A stretch of 34,157 nucleotides of DNA from PNAI01 sp964575715 (GTDB lineage: Bacteria; Pseudomonadota; Alphaproteobacteria; Rhizobiales; Xanthobacteraceae): contig CAZNSG010000241.1 in the NCBI GenBank assembly GCA_964575715.1, positions 1-34,157 on the forward strand. Reading direction: 5' to 3'. Of the stretch, positions 32,628 through 34,157 are shown piece by piece. Position numbers and translations under genes: made by a program. The notes beneath the pieces are model-generated. The model saw only the letters and a program-made list of their open reading frames with translations. It searched no databases and was not told the origin of the DNA. Positions within the stretch are counted from its first letter, which is position 1; each line of letters opens with the position of its first letter.

Positions 32628-33293
32628 TTATTTCTGCAGCGCCGCTTGGATGAGCTTGACCGCATCCTCGCTCGCCCATTCGGCGGGGCCGGAGATGGTG
32701 CCGAGCTCGCAGCCCGCGCCGTCGATCAGCAATGTGGTGGGCATGCCGAGCGCCTTGCCGGCCGTTTTTAGATCCTGGAACACCTTGGCGCTCGGATCGG
32801 CGTAGTAGGCGAGCCGCGTGACGCCGACCTCCTTGAGCCAGGCTTTCGGCTTGTCGGGATCGCGGGTGTCGATGTTGACCGCGACGACTTCGAAATCCGG
32901 CCCACCCAGCTTTTGCTGCAAGGCATCGAGCGCGGGCATTTCCTTGCGGCAGGGAATGCACCAGGTGGCCCACAGGTTGAACAGCACGGTGCGTCCGTGC
33001 CAGTCGGCGAGCGTCTTGTTTTGCCCAGCGCCGTCCTGAAAAGTGAGCTCGGGCAGGCGGCGCGGCGCCGCCGCAACCGTTAACGCGGCCACCTCGCCGC
33101 GGGCCAAAAGCCCGATTCGACGGGCGATTTCAGCGGCCGGCGCACAGGCCGGATCGGGTTCCGCATTGCGCGTGAGCATGCCAATCCCGTATACCCCCGC
33201 GAGCCCAACCGCGACGCCGGCTATGCCGCCCACAACAATCACGGCGAGCCGCTTTTTGGCGAGGCTTCGCGCGGCGTTCTGTGATTGGGTCAT
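32628..33293 (-). CDS. tlpA: TlpA-like thiol:disulfide interchange protein
   Basis: 221 residues. N-terminal membrane anchor RLAVIVVGGIAGVAVGLAGVYG, then a periplasmic thioredoxin-fold domain with active site WATWCIPCRKEMPAL and the cis-Pro loop LGMPTTLLID. In Bradyrhizobium, TlpA reduces cytochrome oxidase assembly factors and subunit CoxB. Two further Cys (DPACAP and GAGCEL) match the extra cysteines of TlpA. The ATG at 33293 (MTQSQNAAR) is chosen over upstream in-frame ATGs; the ribosome binding site is weak. It is divergent from argH, as in related genomes. Confidence 0.88.
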   Translation of the reverse strand: MTQSQNAARSLAKKRLAVIVVGGIAGVAVGLAGVYGIGMLTRNAEPDPACAPAAEIARRIGLLARGEVAALTVAAAPRRLPELTFQDGAGQNKTLADWHGRTVLFNLWATWCIPCRKEMPALDALQQKLGGPDFEVVAVNIDTRDPDKPKAWLKEVGVTRLAYYADPSAKVFQDLKTAGKALGMPTTLLIDGAGCELGTISGPAEWASEDAVKLIQAALQK

Positions 33294-33329
33294 GGTTGGC
33301 GGAATCCGGTGCATGCCAAAGAGCAACGC

Positions 33330-34157
33330 ATGAGCAACAAAATGTGGGGTGGACGCTATACGTCAGGCCCCGACGCGATCATGGCGGAGATCAACGCCTC
33401 GATCGATTTTGACCGGCATCTTTACCGCCAGGACATCGCCGCGTCCAAGGCCCATGCCGCCATGCTGGCCAAGCAGGGCATCATAACGCGGGACGATGCA
33501 AGAAAGATCGCTCACGGTCTAGACACGATCCTGTCAGAGATCGAGAGCGGCAAGTTCGATTTCAAGCGGACGCTGGAAGATATCCATATGAACGTCGAGA
33601 GCCGGCTGGCCGAGCTGATCGGGCCGGCGGCCGGGCGGCTGCATACCGCGCGCTCGCGCAACGACCAGGTCGCGACCGATTTCAAGCTGTGGGTGCGTGA
33701 AACCATCGATACGCTCGACGGCGCGCTCGCCGCCTATCAGCGCGCGCTGGCCGAGCGGGCGCTCGCGCACGCCGGCACCGTGATGCCGGGATTCACGCAC
33801 CTGCAAAGCGCGCAGCCGGTGACCTTCGGTCATCATCTGCTCGCTTATGTCGAGATGGCGGCGCGCGACCGCGGCCGACTCAAGGATGCGCGGGCGCGGC
33901 TCAACGAATCGCCGCTGGGCGCGGGCGCGCTCGCCGGCACGTCGTTTGCGCTCGACCGCGACATGACCGCCAAGGCGCTGGGCTTTGCGCGGCCGATGGC
34001 GAATTCGCTCGATGCGGTGTCGGATCGCGACTTCGTGCTGGAGACGCTTTCCGCAGCGGCGATCTGCGCGGTGCATCTGTCGCGCTTTGCCGAGGAGATC
34101 GTGCTGTGGTGCTCACCGCTTGGCGGTCTGCTCACGCTCTCCGACCAGTTCACCACC
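33330..34157 (+). CDS. argH: Argininosuccinate lyase, N-terminal part (cut by window end)
   Basis: 276 codons are present, open to the window edge; the full enzyme is about 460 residues. It splits argininosuccinate to arginine and fumarate. Family motifs: MSNKMWGGRYTSGPD at the start, EDIHMNVESRL, HTARSRNDQVATD, and MPGFTHLQSAQPVTFGHH containing the catalytic Thr-His region. The last codons read TLSDQFTT, just before the mobile-loop signature GSSxMPxKxNP expected beyond the edge. The start ATG is 36 bp from the divergent tlpA start. Confidence 0.96.
   Translation, partial: MSNKMWGGRYTSGPDAIMAEINASIDFDRHLYRQDIAASKAHAAMLAKQGIITRDDARKIAHGLDTILSEIESGKFDFKRTLEDIHMNVESRLAELIGPAAGRLHTARSRNDQVATDFKLWVRETIDTLDGALAAYQRALAERALAHAGTVMPGFTHLQSAQPVTFGHHLLAYVEMAARDRGRLKDARARLNESPLGAGALAGTSFALDRDMTAKALGFARPMANSLDAVSDRDFVLETLSAAAICAVHLSRFAEEIVLWCSPLGGLLTLSDQFTT

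Overview
The window looks like chromosomal DNA of an alphaproteobacterium of the order Hyphomicrobiales, in the Bradyrhizobium / Rhodopseudomonas / Xanthobacteraceae range. This is inferred from high GC content, groESL under a CIRCE operator, divergent tlpA and argH, Tat-exported TRAP binding proteins, a single-chain indolepyruvate ferredoxin oxidoreductase, and many palindromic REP/RPE repeats typical of that order. No tRNA, rRNA, CRISPR array, transposase or integrase gene was seen.

Layout. 1-750: a possible small Cys-rich protein and a nested RPE repeat. 754-6335: hpaI and hpaH (minus strand) divergent from the fused indolepyruvate oxidoreductase, all plausibly in aromatic amino acid or arylacetate breakdown. 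6468-9193: a glyoxalase-fold protein, then a minus-strand pair of an MDR oxidoreductase and a molybdopterin sulfite-oxidase-like enzyme. 9322-11893: glcE and glcF (glycolate oxidase) without glcD, followed by a Lys-rich, Pro-rich histone-H1-like protein. 12696-15397: a ketopantoate-reductase-like gene whose last 227 bp occur again 1628 bp downstream, bracketing two tandem DUF433/DUF5615 toxin-antitoxin pairs. 16020-18790: an outer-membrane TorF-type protein and an SbmA/YddA-like ABC exporter, convergent. 19218-27288: two complete TRAP transporter operons for organic acids, separated by a secreted dienelactone-hydrolase-like enzyme; the first has a terminator hairpin after the binding-protein gene and ends in a 66-residue membrane protein. 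27404-29585: groES-groEL with CIRCE. 29722-32240: a muconate-lactonizing-type enolase-superfamily enzyme, a lipoprotein and a DUF2147 protein. 32628-34157: tlpA and the first 276 codons of argH, divergent with 36 bp between start codons.

The metabolic genes share a theme of importing and oxidising organic acids and aromatic breakdown products: two TRAP importers (one TakP-like, for 2-oxo acids), HpaH/HpaI which release pyruvate, the 2-oxo-acid-oxidising IOR, and glycolate oxidase subunits. The link is inferred from family membership only.

The most unusual structure is in the repeats. Four copies of a 64-68 bp twin-hairpin cassette (a CTCGGGTTTACCCGAG-type palindrome, an 11-14 nt AT-richer spacer, then an AAGTCGG/CCGACTT palindrome) sit inside three different REP families, at least three of them at the apex of an older palindrome. 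The second point of interest is the duplicated gene end around the toxin-antitoxin pairs: 9 of its 10 codon differences are synonymous, so the fragment probably came from a working gene rather than from decay of a simple duplication.
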